From Phycisphaerae bacterium (GTDB lineage: Bacteria > Planctomycetota > Phycisphaerae > UBA1845), in NCBI GenBank assembly GCA_029260215.1, contig JAJDDQ010000048.1:1-64000 (forward strand): a DNA stretch of 64,000 bases, in the 5' to 3' direction. Made by a program: the position numbers and the translations under genes. Below are positions 43,881 through 51,304 of the stretch, one piece after another. The stretch's first letter is position 1. The number at the start of each line of letters is the position of its first letter. The notes beneath the pieces were generated by a model. That model had not been told where the DNA came from. It searched no databases and saw nothing but the letters and a program-made list of their open reading frames with translations.

Positions 43881-44522
43881 ATGAGTAGACATCGTCGTCG
43901 AAAACTGCCGGTTGGTATTCGGGTGCCGGGGGTTTGGCGTCGGCGGCCTGGGATTGTCTTGGCTGTTGTTCTGGTAGTTTTGGCGATCGTTGCTGGGCGG
44001 TTTGTTGAACGGCCTCGGGCGGTGGAGGGTGGTGATTTTGAGCGTTTTCATGATGGCGTGTTCCGGGTGGTGAAGGTTGTGGACGGGGACACGATCGATA
44101 TCGATGCGCCGAGCGCGGGCCTGCGGACTACGCGGATTCGTCTGTGGGGTGTGGATACGCCGGAGGTGGCTGGGTCTCCGCGCGGAGCGATGCACTTTGG
44201 GGCGGAGGCGTCTGCGTTTGCGAAGTCGGCGGTGATGGGCAAGCGCGTGCAGTTGGAATTGCTGGAACACGAGACGCGCGACAAGTTCGGCCGGCTGCTG
44301 GCGTATGTGTTTGTGGAGGGCGAATCGATCTCGCTGAATGAGGGGCTCATTCGGACCGGTCATGGGTATGCCGATTCGCGGTTCGATCACCCGTGGCTGA
44401 CGCGGTTTATGGCGGCGGAGTCGGCAGCGATGGCGGAGGATGTTGGTCTTTGGCGGGATGTCGAAGTTGACGGTATGCCGGGATGGCGGCAGCGGGACTA
44501 TCGCGGCGGTCGCGGGCGTTGA
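43881..44522 (+). CDS. Thermonuclease-family protein (SNase-like), membrane-anchored
   Basis: About 213 residues. A basic N-terminus and a membrane segment (about 24-43) would anchor or export it. The nuclease domain has KVVDGDTIDI, TTRIRLWGVDTPEVAG (catalytic Arg and Glu), ETRDKFGRLLAYVFVEG (second Arg) and LNEGLIRTGHGYA. These are the calcium-dependent nuclease residues of the staphylococcal nuclease family. It would cut nucleic acid outside the cytoplasm. ATG 43881 was chosen over the TTG at 43869. A stand-alone gene. Confidence 0.93.
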   Translation: MSRHRRRKLPVGIRVPGVWRRRPGIVLAVVLVVLAIVAGRFVERPRAVEGGDFERFHDGVFRVVKVVDGDTIDIDAPSAGLRTTRIRLWGVDTPEVAGSPRGAMHFGAEASAFAKSAVMGKRVQLELLEHETRDKFGRLLAYVFVEGESISLNEGLIRTGHGYADSRFDHPWLTRFMAAESAAMAEDVGLWRDVEVDGMPGWRQRDYRGGRGR

Positions 44523-44595
44523 TCTTTCGGGGGCGGTGAGGTTGGAGTACCGTGGTGGTTTGGAAGTGTCACGTGGAATCAGAAGGAGAAAGCCG

Positions 44596-44967
44596 GTGGA
44601 TCAGGGATCACTCTATCAGCGTCTGGGCGGGTATGACGGTATTACAGCGTTTGCCAATGATCTGCTCCCGCGACTTCAGGCGGACTCTCAACTGGGCCGA
44701 TTCTGGCAGAACCGTGGGGACGACGGTCTGGCTCGGGAGAAGCAACTGCTTATCGACTTTCTGTGCACCAGTGCGGGCGGCTCGATGTATTACACGGGTC
44801 GGGATATGGAAACGACGCATAAGGGCATGAAGATCAGCGAGAGCGACTGGGGCATCTTTCTGGAACACGCGGGTGCCACATTTGTGACACTCGGAATCCC
44901 TGAGCAGGAATGTAACGATGTTGTTGACTTCGTCTTGCGCCTGAAGGCCGAAATTGTGGACGGGTAG
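44596..44967 (+). CDS. Group I truncated haemoglobin
   Basis: About 123 residues from GTG 44596 with AAGGAG seven bases upstream. LYQRLGGYDGITAFANDLL at the start and the proximal haem histidine H75 in TTHKGMKIS identify TrHbN. The B10 position, usually Tyr in an FY pair that contacts bound oxygen, reads Leu (NDLLPRL), so the distal pocket should behave differently. Function could be NO dioxygenation or O2 sensing; the redox partner is unknown. It precedes the TetR gene by about 80 bases. Confidence 0.92.
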   Translation: MDQGSLYQRLGGYDGITAFANDLLPRLQADSQLGRFWQNRGDDGLAREKQLLIDFLCTSAGGSMYYTGRDMETTHKGMKISESDWGIFLEHAGATFVTLGIPEQECNDVVDFVLRLKAEIVDG

Positions 44968-45009
44968 CCTGGGGCGGGTTCGGGCGTTCCGAAGTGTTTT
45001 TTGTTTTTT

Positions 45010-45039
45010 CTTGAATGTTTGTTCCAGAACTGCTATACT
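45010..45039 (+). promoter_or_regulatory. TetR-gene promoter overlapped by an operator-like dyad
   Basis: TTGAAT (45011-45016) and TATACT (45034-45039) are 17 bases apart. The dyad CTTGAATGTTTGTTCCAG (45010-45027; arms CTTGAA and TTCCAG) covers the -35 and part of the spacer, so a bound repressor would block polymerase. The predicted start coincides with the ATG at 45046, implying a leaderless transcript. A second dyad of the same form lies at 45646-45663. Confidence 0.6.
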
Positions 45040-45045
45040 TTGCTT

Positions 45046-45630
45046 ATGGGTCGTGGAAGGCCACGGGAATTTGATGAGAAGCTGGCGTTGGAGGCGGCGA
45101 TGAGCGTCTTTTGGCGGAAGGGCTTCGACGGTGCTTCCTGCGAGGAGTTGCAGGATGCGATGGGCATTAACTCCGGCAGCATGTACGCGGCGTTCGGGGA
45201 TAAGGGGAGTTTGTACGATCGGGCTTTCGACCTTTATTGCGACACGGTGTTCACGCGCGGGATGAAGATTTTGGATGGGCCTGGGACGCCACTGGAGAAT
45301 GTTCGGGCGTTGATTCTCTGTATGGGCGAGCATATGTCGTCCTCCGATTGCAAGGGTTGCTTCGTGAGCAACACGCTGATCGAGTTCGGCGGAGAGAACA
45401 AGGGTGTCGCGGTGCTGGCTCGCCGGGTTTTGAAGCGGCTTCAGGATGCGCTTGAGCGGAAACTGGTGGCGGCTCGGGATTCGGGTGAATTGTCTGCGTC
45501 CGTGGAGCCGGCGGAGATGGCGGCGTTTTTGGTGAATATGGCGCAGGGATTGAACGTGATGGCGCGGGCGGGTGTTGGAGAAGAAACGATCCAAGGGGTT
45601 GTGCGGACCACGCTGACCATGCTTCGGTAG
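45046..45630 (+). CDS. TetR/AcrR-family transcriptional regulator
   Basis: About 194 residues. The N-terminal HTH domain (about 7-55) reads GRPREFDEKLALEAAMSVF, then WRKGFDGASCEELQDAMGI and GSMYAAFGDKGSLY, typical of TetR proteins that act as repressors. The ligand domain (about 75-190) contains a CMGEH...SDCKGCF cysteine cluster, which might sense a reactive or electrophilic compound, by inference. No ribosome-binding site precedes the ATG, in line with a leaderless start. Dyads around the promoter and after the gene suggest autorepression and control of the following DinB-family gene. Confidence 0.92.
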   Translation: MGRGRPREFDEKLALEAAMSVFWRKGFDGASCEELQDAMGINSGSMYAAFGDKGSLYDRAFDLYCDTVFTRGMKILDGPGTPLENVRALILCMGEHMSSSDCKGCFVSNTLIEFGGENKGVAVLARRVLKRLQDALERKLVAARDSGELSASVEPAEMAAFLVNMAQGLNVMARAGVGEETIQGVVRTTLTMLR

Positions 45631-45645
45631 TTTTTTTGTGCTATT

Positions 45646-45663
45646 TTTGAATGATAATTCCAG
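45646..45663 (+). promoter_or_regulatory. Second operator-like dyad, before the DinB-family gene
   Basis: TTTGAATGATAATTCCAG has the same form as the dyad at 45010-45027: GAATG near the centre-left and TTCCAG on the right, 13 of 18 bases identical. It lies about 120 bases before the DinB-family start, so the TetR protein may control that gene too. Confidence 0.55.
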
Positions 45664-45688
45664 ATTGCACGTCTGAGGATTACGGGGC

Positions 45689-45717
45689 GTATCGCACGCG
45701 ACACGCCTAAGCGGGCG
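45689..45717 (+). repeat. GTGTCGCACGCGACAC-type repeat, copy 2
   Basis: Begins GTATCGCACGCGACACGCCT and ends AAGCGGGCG. It lies upstream of the DinB-family gene; copy 3 lies just after it. Confidence 0.8.
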
Positions 45718-45780
45718 CGTGAGCACCGCTGTTTTTTGGGTAATGATACACAGGACAGTTTTCAGGAACAGGAGAATGAA

Positions 45781-46281
45781 ATGACGACGATCGAGTTTAT
45801 TAAGATGGGTCTCGAAACGAGCAAGATGATGGCACTCAACCTGATTAACGACATGAAAGACGCGCCGCTGACGCAGCCGACTTCCAGAGGTGGGAACCAT
45901 CCGCTTTGGATTCTGGGGCATCTTGCGTACAGTGAGGCCAACATTGTGCATCATATTGTGGAGGGAAATGAAAACCCGCTGATTGCGTGGAAAGACCTTT
46001 TCGGGGGCGGAAGCCAGCCGGTGACTGATGGAGGCAAGTACCCGTCGATGGCGGAGTTGGGGGAGAAGTTCGAGGAAGTGCGTGCGCATACGCTCGAGAT
46101 CTTGAGCGGTCTGTCAGAGGGCGATCTGGATCAGCCGAGCAAAAATTGCCCGCCGGAGCGTGAGGGGTTTTTCGGCACGGTGGGTCGGTGTTTTCTTGTG
46201 GCGGGGCTGCATCCTGCGCTGCATTATGGTCAGGTGGCGGATGCGCGGCGCATGGCGGGTCGGGAGCCTTTGATTGCTTAG
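45781..46281 (+). CDS. DinB/YfiT-family metal-dependent protein
   Basis: About 166 residues from ATG 45781, with CAGGAG upstream. The four-helix fold of DinB-like enzymes is indicated by TSKMMALNLINDM, NHPLWILGHLAYSEA and HPALHYGQVADARR, the last two giving histidines for the metal triad. Family members include mycothiol- and bacillithiol-dependent transferases and thiol-linked detoxification enzymes. It probably detoxifies a compound sensed by the adjacent TetR protein (inference). Flanked on both sides by copies of the GTGTCGCACGCGACAC repeat. Confidence 0.9.
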   Translation: MTTIEFIKMGLETSKMMALNLINDMKDAPLTQPTSRGGNHPLWILGHLAYSEANIVHHIVEGNENPLIAWKDLFGGGSQPVTDGGKYPSMAELGEKFEEVRAHTLEILSGLSEGDLDQPSKNCPPEREGFFGTVGRCFLVAGLHPALHYGQVADARRMAGREPLIA

Positions 46282-46312
46282 GGGGATGGTGATTGGGAAC
46301 GGTTGAAGGATC

Positions 46313-46341
46313 GTGTCGCACGCCACACGGCTAAACGGGCG
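46313..46341 (+). repeat. GTGTCGCACGCGACAC-type repeat, copy 3
   Basis: Begins GTGTCGCACGCCACACGGCT and ends AAACGGGCG, with four differences from the other two copies. Located 31 bases after the DinB-family stop. Confidence 0.75.
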
Positions 46342-46349
46342 GGTTGGCT

Positions 46350-46400
46350 GTGAGGTGCACATCTAGCGATTTGGAGATGTGTCGCCGTGAGAAACCTCAC
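46350..46400 (+). ncRNA. Nested two-stem structure, possible structured RNA or terminator
   Basis: Outer arms GTGAGGT (46350-46356) and ACCTCAC (46394-46400) pair, and inner arms CACATCT (46358-46364) and AGATGTG (46375-46381) pair around AGCGATTTGG. There is no U-run afterwards. It may end the DinB-family transcript or be a small structured RNA; type is uncertain. Confidence 0.35.
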
Positions 46401-46426
46401 TTGATTGAGAGTGACGGACTCCTAAG

Positions 46427-46467
46427 AAAAGCGCCTTCGTTTCCATCTTGGGAACGAAGGCGCTTTT
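46427..46467 (-). terminator. Rho-independent terminator of the flagellin gene
   Basis: Arms at 46427-46444 and 46450-46467 (AAAAGCGCCTTCG... and ...CGAAGGCGCTTTT) form an 18-pair stem with one G-U pair and a five-base loop. On the minus strand it is followed by a T-rich TTTTCTT, and it starts 31 bases after the flagellin stop. It may also work for plus-strand transcripts. Confidence 0.9.
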
Positions 46468-46498
46468 GGGTTTTTGGGTGGCGAGCGAACTGACGCTC

Positions 46499-47965
46499 TT
46501 ATCCGCCTAGCAGGCTTAGGACGTTTTGCTGCTGGGCGTTTGCGATGGCGAGGATGCTTGTGCCGGCTTGCACGAGGATCTGCGATCGCGTGAGGTCTGT
46601 GGTTTCCTCGGCGAAGTCGGTATCGCGAATAACGGATTCCGACGACGTGAGGTTTTCGACAAGTACCTGCAACTGATTGATGTTCGGCTGCAACTTATTG
46701 CGCTCGAAGGCACCGAGTCGCCCGCGAAGGACGGACACCTGGGTGACAACCTCGTCCACAACGTCGGAAGCCTGGCTGAAGTTTCCGGAGGCGAGGGCTT
46801 TGCTCGCACCGGACTGGAGGTCAGCGAGGAATCCCACCAATCTGCTTCCGAGCTTGTTGGCCTGCATGCTCTGGATGCCGATGGTTTCCTGTTGATTGAT
46901 GTTGACTCGCGGTCCCAACTGATAGAGAGACCCGCCGCCTGTGATGGCGAATTCGGAGTTTCCCGTACCGAATGTCGAGTCCAATGTGACTTCGACATCG
47001 AGCAGGAACGACTTGAGCGCGAGTTTCAGGCCTCTACCGACTGTGGCGGCCCCGTTGATGGTCGCGACGGCATTGCGGCCTTCCACGCGTGTTCCACCGG
47101 GCGACACAGCTGATCCGGCTCGATCGACCAAGTCGAACGCGCCGCTGTTGTTGAGCAGGGAAACGCTGACAAAGGCTTCGGAGCCATACTGCGCGCTCCG
47201 CAACACGACACCCGAAGCGGTGGTGGGGTCGCCGGCTGTGGTGTACCCGTTGGCTGAGGCTGTCACGCCGGTGGACTCGGCCACGGTGTTTATCTGCTGC
47301 ACGATGTCGTTCGTCTCGGTATTGGCAGGAAAGGACAGGGTGATGATTCCGTCCGGCCCCTGCAAGTCGACGGACACGGTAGCGTTGCCTGTGGCGGAGG
47401 CTTGGAAGGCCAGCTCGGCCTGCAAGCCGGACTGCGACACATCGATGACGACGGGGATTGAGCTTCGTGTTCCGAAGTTTCCCTCCTGCACAAGCACATT
47501 TGCCAGTGACGCAGTGTCGACACCGCTGGTGAAGTATCCGAGGCTGCCATCAAGCAGTTTTCGCCCTGCGAATGTGGCGGTATTTGCTATGCGTGTGATC
47601 GAGTCGATGGCGGAGTCGATTTGAAGCTGGTTGGCATCTGTCTCGGCTGGTGAGAAGGCACCTGCGTTGGCAGCTTCGACGACAAGCCCCTGAATATCGG
47701 TCAGGAGCGCCGAGATTTCGTTCAGAGAAGCTTCGGTCGTCGAGATGACGTTGATGGCCCGCTCTGAGTTGTCGATGGCCTGTGAAACCGCTGAGATTTC
47801 GGAGCGCAAGCGCTCTGACACGATCAGTCCGGCGGGGTTGTCCGCACCGCGATTGATCTTCAGACCTGAGCTTAGCCGTTGAAGGGAAACCCCAAGACCT
47901 TTTTGGCTTCGTCCCAGCTGGAACCCTGCGGCTACGGCTGGTATATTTGAATTAATTCGTCCCAT
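46499..47965 (-). CDS. fliC: Flagellin
   Basis: About 488 residues. The conserved N-terminal D0/D1 helices (QRLSSGLKINRGADNPAGL, then ISTTEASLNEISALL) and the C-terminal ones (TRSQILVQAGTSILAIANAQ, then QNVLSLLGG) are both complete. Between about 170 and 370 is a variable surface domain with repeats of Ser/Thr/Val-rich strands. It is the filament subunit, exported through the flagellar type III system. A GGAGG lies upstream of the ATG, in a leader CAGGGAGGATTG that is a likely CsrA site. A strong terminator follows. The fliW and csrA genes upstream regulate its level. Confidence 0.96.
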   Translation of the reverse strand: MGRINSNIPAVAAGFQLGRSQKGLGVSLQRLSSGLKINRGADNPAGLIVSERLRSEISAVSQAIDNSERAINVISTTEASLNEISALLTDIQGLVVEAANAGAFSPAETDANQLQIDSAIDSITRIANTATFAGRKLLDGSLGYFTSGVDTASLANVLVQEGNFGTRSSIPVVIDVSQSGLQAELAFQASATGNATVSVDLQGPDGIITLSFPANTETNDIVQQINTVAESTGVTASANGYTTAGDPTTASGVVLRSAQYGSEAFVSVSLLNNSGAFDLVDRAGSAVSPGGTRVEGRNAVATINGAATVGRGLKLALKSFLLDVEVTLDSTFGTGNSEFAITGGGSLYQLGPRVNINQQETIGIQSMQANKLGSRLVGFLADLQSGASKALASGNFSQASDVVDEVVTQVSVLRGRLGAFERNKLQPNINQLQVLVENLTSSESVIRDTDFAEETTDLTRSQILVQAGTSILAIANAQQQNVLSLLGG

Positions 47966-48097
47966 TGCAATCCTCCCTGATTGTCTCGCCGCAATCGCGA
48001 ACGTGTTGCGTTTGCGTGCGAACCAAGTTCGGCGCCTTTTTCGGGGCGCTCACGGTCGGTCGCGATCCTTGCGACGACCGTTCGCCATCGTGCTCCG

Positions 48098-48349
48098 CTA
48101 TTTCTTTTTGTGCGGGGCGACTTCGGGCTTAACGTTGTCTTTCGGTTTGGTGAGGTCGTCGGGGTTCATTCCGGCGGCCGCCTGATTTTCGCGCTTGATT
48201 GCGTCGTACACTTCCTTTCTGTGTACGGGCACTCTGGTGGGCGCGGAAATTCCAATCCGAACCTTGTCTCCACGTATATCCACGACGGTGATTTGAATTT
48301 CATCACCGATCATGATTGTTTCATCTTTTTGTCGCGATAGCACCAACAT
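48098..48349 (-). CDS. csrA: Carbon storage regulator CsrA
   Basis: About 83 residues: MLVLSRQKDETIMIGDEI start, ITVVDIRGDKVRIGISAP core with the RNA-contact strands, then VPVHRKEVYDAI. The Lys/Pro-rich C-terminal extension after about residue 55 (DDLTKPKDNV and a KKK end) is longer than in the E. coli protein. CsrA binds GGA motifs in mRNA leaders and blocks flagellin translation; FliW, encoded just upstream, antagonises it. The position between fliW and fliC matches this circuit. Confidence 0.96.
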   Translation of the reverse strand: MLVLSRQKDETIMIGDEIQITVVDIRGDKVRIGISAPTRVPVHRKEVYDAIKRENQAAAGMNPDDLTKPKDNVKPEVAPHKKK

Positions 48350-48522
48350 CCGCGATTCCTTCCTTGGTTACGCCGATGCCGCTTGACCATCCTGCGTCGG
48401 ACAAACTCGCGTCGCGTGACCTCCAACGGTCTCGCACGCGCGGCATGCGTTGCAGCATTACACACGCCTGATTCCGACGCCCCAACTGTCAGGGTCCGTG
48501 CGGTTTGGGGGCGGCATTTCGA

Positions 48523-48535
48523 GCCACCCATTATA
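48523..48535 (-). promoter_or_regulatory. -10 element upstream of csrA
   Basis: TATAAT on the minus strand at 48535-48530 in CCTATAATGG. The -35 region about 17 bases upstream is only a weak match (TGGATC). It would give a csrA leader of about 170 bases that could be a regulatory target. Confidence 0.4.
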
Positions 48536-48566
48536 GGACACAAACCGACGGTTGATCCAGCGGCCG

Positions 48567-49016
48567 CTACCCGGTGCGGCTCATTTGGTGCTCTTTCGGC
48601 AGCCTCATCAGGGGATGCCGCGTTGAAAACCTCTTGTCGCTCAATACGAGCTGTTTCGCCTTGCGGTTTTCGACGTTGACGACGAGTGGGCCTTGCAGAT
48701 TTCCGGTCAGCAGGTCGTCGACCTTGTTGACGATGATGAAGATCTGCGCGGCGTTCGCGTCGGCGAGGTCGATGGGCATCAGCTCCTCGGTCTTGACGGG
48801 TGCGCGGTAGTCGGGCACGAAAAGCCGAGGGTCACAGACGACGAAAGCCAAGTCGGGCTTGTCGATGGCTTGCAGCCAGTAGAAACCGCTTTCCTCGCCT
48901 GTTTGCACGAGGGCGTAGGTGGAGGTATCGGGAAACCCGAGTATTCCACGCTCGAATGTGATGAGGCGCGTTTCGTCCACTTCCAGTTGACCGAAACGCG
49001 ACGTCTGAATGTTCAT
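48567..49016 (-). CDS. fliW: Flagellar assembly factor FliW
   Basis: About 149 residues. It has the FliW hallmarks GQLEVDETRLITFERGILGFPD near 9-30, FYWLQAIDKPDLAFVV near 45-60, and NLQGPLVVNVENRKAKQLVL near 106-125. FliW binds flagellin and CsrA by turns: when flagellin is used up by filament growth, free FliW releases CsrA from the flagellin message. The gene order fliW-csrA-fliC, all on the minus strand, agrees with this known partner-switch. About 340 bases separate it from flgL. Confidence 0.95.
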   Translation of the reverse strand: MNIQTSRFGQLEVDETRLITFERGILGFPDTSTYALVQTGEESGFYWLQAIDKPDLAFVVCDPRLFVPDYRAPVKTEELMPIDLADANAAQIFIIVNKVDDLLTGNLQGPLVVNVENRKAKQLVLSDKRFSTRHPLMRLPKEHQMSRTG

Positions 49017-49361
49017 CGCGACACTCCTGTGGTCACTTCCTCATTGGCCGTCGAAAACGCGCGTCGCCGAACACTCGGCGACCTGACCGCGACACGCAAT
49101 GTGTACGCGTTTCGAACCGCGGGGACGGCGTCCATGCCGCCTTTGCTCCCGCATCCCGAGTCTCCACCCGGGCGGCTTGCTGCTCTCGGTCGGACGGACC
49201 ATGCATCCGGCCGGAGCGCTTCGGCTTCCCCTTGCTGTTGATTCTGTCAGAGCCATTCCGGCAAGTTCGCGGTCACACAGCGATGCGTATTGACCGGTCC
49301 GTTGCGATGAATGCCATGATCGAATAAAGCGTTCGTTCAAATCCTTTTTCGATTGAATGCA
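49017..49361. other. Region between flgL and fliW
   Basis: No gene is supported. An open frame at 49041-49340 on the minus strand is Arg/Ser-rich, with no family likeness. A promoter for fliW (minus strand) is expected here but no clear pair was found. The strand directly before flgL-side is AT-rich (49315-49350). Confidence 0.3.
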
Positions 49362-51302
49362 TCACGCCAGGAAATCCAGCAGTGATATATTCAACAACTG
49401 TGAACCCGAGAGCAGATTGGCTTGCAGCGCGGTTTGTGCCTGCTGAAACCTTGTCACGGCCTCGGTGTAATCCAAATCTTCGATTTCCGAGAGAAACGTC
49501 TGCGTGGTGACGACGGCGTTCTCGGTTTGTTCGATGCGGTCCTGAAAAGCCCTGGCTCGGGCACCGACCACACCGTGTATGCGGCTGGTCTCTCCGTTGA
49601 ATTCGACCAGCCTCTGGGTAATTTCTGTGAGTGCGCGTTCGTCATCTGCGCTGAGCGCGTTTTCGAGATCGATGAGCGCGGTAAGCAGGCCTTCCGCGCG
49701 GACCGCGCCGACGTCGTCTCCGACCAGAGCTACCTCGGGTTCGGTGACGGTTTTATCCAATCCAAGGTCTTCGACCGCGAACGCGTCGATGCTCGCTCGC
49801 GTGACCGAGAACCCTCCGTCGCCGCCGCTGCCGTCGGTTAGTGCTATTCCACTGGTGGCTTCGTCCAAGCCAGCTACCACGCTGATGCCGGCTTCGCTTG
49901 CGGTGTCGTTGATGAGTTTTATGACATCGCCGAGCGTTTCGGCGCCGTCGAGGTTTACGTCGAAGCTCGATCCGTCACGTGCGTTGATGGTCAGGTCGGG
50001 CTGTCCGGCGAGTACCTCGACGCCTCGACCGAAGTTGAGTGTTTCGAGGCGCGAGGATTCGTCGAGGGTGCGCAGGCCTAGCTGGCTGGCTGCTTTACCG
50101 CCGTCTTCACCGATGGTGAGCTTTGCGCCTGAGACCTGGCTGATGATTTCGATGCCGTCACCGTCGGGGGTGATGCTTGCGGTGACGAAGATGCCGGCGG
50201 AATTGATGCGGTTGGTGATGTCCTGCACGGTGACTGCGCCGGTGAGATCGACTGAGGTAACGTTCAATCCGTTTGCGATGCGCAGTGCGCCGTCGAGTTC
50301 GAGACCTTGGCCGCCGTTGAGACTGGACAAGAGCGTCCCGGGTGCGAGGCGGGGTTTGAGGCTCGTGCTCGGGGCGGCGGCGAGGGCGTTGGCGTTGCCA
50401 TCGTCGATGAGTCCCAAATCGGAAGCGGTTTTGCCACCGGCGACGTCGGTGACCTGCACGCTGCCGGCGTTCACGACAAGCGAACCCCCGTTGATTTCGA
50501 CGGTTGCGTTGATTCCGGCGGCGGTGGCGGCAGCGTTGAAGATATCGACGACGTCGCCGACAGTATCCGCGATGGAGAGGTCGACGCGGGCACTTGTGTT
50601 GTCGTTGTTGACGAGCAGGATGGTGCCTTTGCGCACGCCTTGGCTGTTGGTGCCGTTCAAGTCTTCCAGTCTTGTTTCGCGCGTCAGCGCGGGTTCGAGC
50701 GAGGCCTTGCTGCGAATGGCGGTGGACAGTGCTCCGAACAGCAGGTTTCCGGGTAGATTTGTAGGTTCTTCCTCGAAGCGGCTTACGCGGGACAGAGCGT
50801 CGCCGGTGTCTCCGAGGTATGCGACTCCGCCGAGCGCCGACACGAAGGGCGCGTTTTGCGTGTCTCGGCCTGCGAAGATGTATCGGCCGTTGACCTGGCG
50901 ATTTCCGACGGTGGTGAGCCTTTCGCGAATGGACTTGATGAGTGCTGCGTTGGCTTCGCGTTCGGAGCCGTCTGCCTGGGAGCCGATGCTCTGGCTTGCG
51001 ATGGCTTCTGCCTGGTTTATGAGGTCGTTGATTTCGGACATGGCGTCGTCGGTCGCGCTCATCATCAGGTCGGCATGACGGAGGTTGCCGAGGATTTGGT
51101 CCTGTCGGGTCAGGTTCTGCTTGAGCTTTAGCGATTGCGCTGCGGCGACGGGGTCGTCGCTGGGCGTGTTCAGCCTGCGGCCTGTGGCGAGCCTGTTCTG
51201 CTGCTGGTAGAGATCGACGGTGTTGCGTCGAAGCGTGTCGAGCATGTTCATGGTTCGCAGGTTTTGCGAAACGCGCGTGATGTTGATGGATGTCACTGCC
51301 AT
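49362..51302 (-). CDS. flgL: Flagellar hook-associated protein 3, elongated
   Basis: About 646 residues, roughly twice the usual 300-400. The N-terminal helix (RVSQNLRTMNMLDTLRRN, then NRLATGRRLNTPSDDPVAA) and C-terminal helix (FQQAQTALQANLLSGSQLLNISLLDFLA) are typical FlgL. The extra central domain (about 180-560) contains several flagellin hook IN-type motifs, such as VRKGTILLVNNDN, DVVDIFNAAA and ITNRINSAGIFVTAS. FlgL is the junction subunit between hook and filament. It follows flgK by two bases. The large insert may give a surface decoration. Confidence 0.93.
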   Translation of the reverse strand: MAVTSINITRVSQNLRTMNMLDTLRRNTVDLYQQQNRLATGRRLNTPSDDPVAAAQSLKLKQNLTRQDQILGNLRHADLMMSATDDAMSEINDLINQAEAIASQSIGSQADGSEREANAALIKSIRERLTTVGNRQVNGRYIFAGRDTQNAPFVSALGGVAYLGDTGDALSRVSRFEEEPTNLPGNLLFGALSTAIRSKASLEPALTRETRLEDLNGTNSQGVRKGTILLVNNDNTSARVDLSIADTVGDVVDIFNAAATAAGINATVEINGGSLVVNAGSVQVTDVAGGKTASDLGLIDDGNANALAAAPSTSLKPRLAPGTLLSSLNGGQGLELDGALRIANGLNVTSVDLTGAVTVQDITNRINSAGIFVTASITPDGDGIEIISQVSGAKLTIGEDGGKAASQLGLRTLDESSRLETLNFGRGVEVLAGQPDLTINARDGSSFDVNLDGAETLGDVIKLINDTASEAGISVVAGLDEATSGIALTDGSGGDGGFSVTRASIDAFAVEDLGLDKTVTEPEVALVGDDVGAVRAEGLLTALIDLENALSADDERALTEITQRLVEFNGETSRIHGVVGARARAFQDRIEQTENAVVTTQTFLSEIEDLDYTEAVTRFQQAQTALQANLLSGSQLLNISLLDFLA

Positions 51303-51304
51303 GA

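Noticed and set aside
47966-48097. Possible sigma-28 promoter before fliC
   Set aside because: GCCGAACT in this stretch is only a partial match to the -10 box and no -35 lies at the right distance.
49041-49340. A 99-residue open frame on the minus strand between flgL and fliW
   Set aside because: Composition is Arg/Ser-rich with no motif and no ribosome-binding site; likely non-coding.
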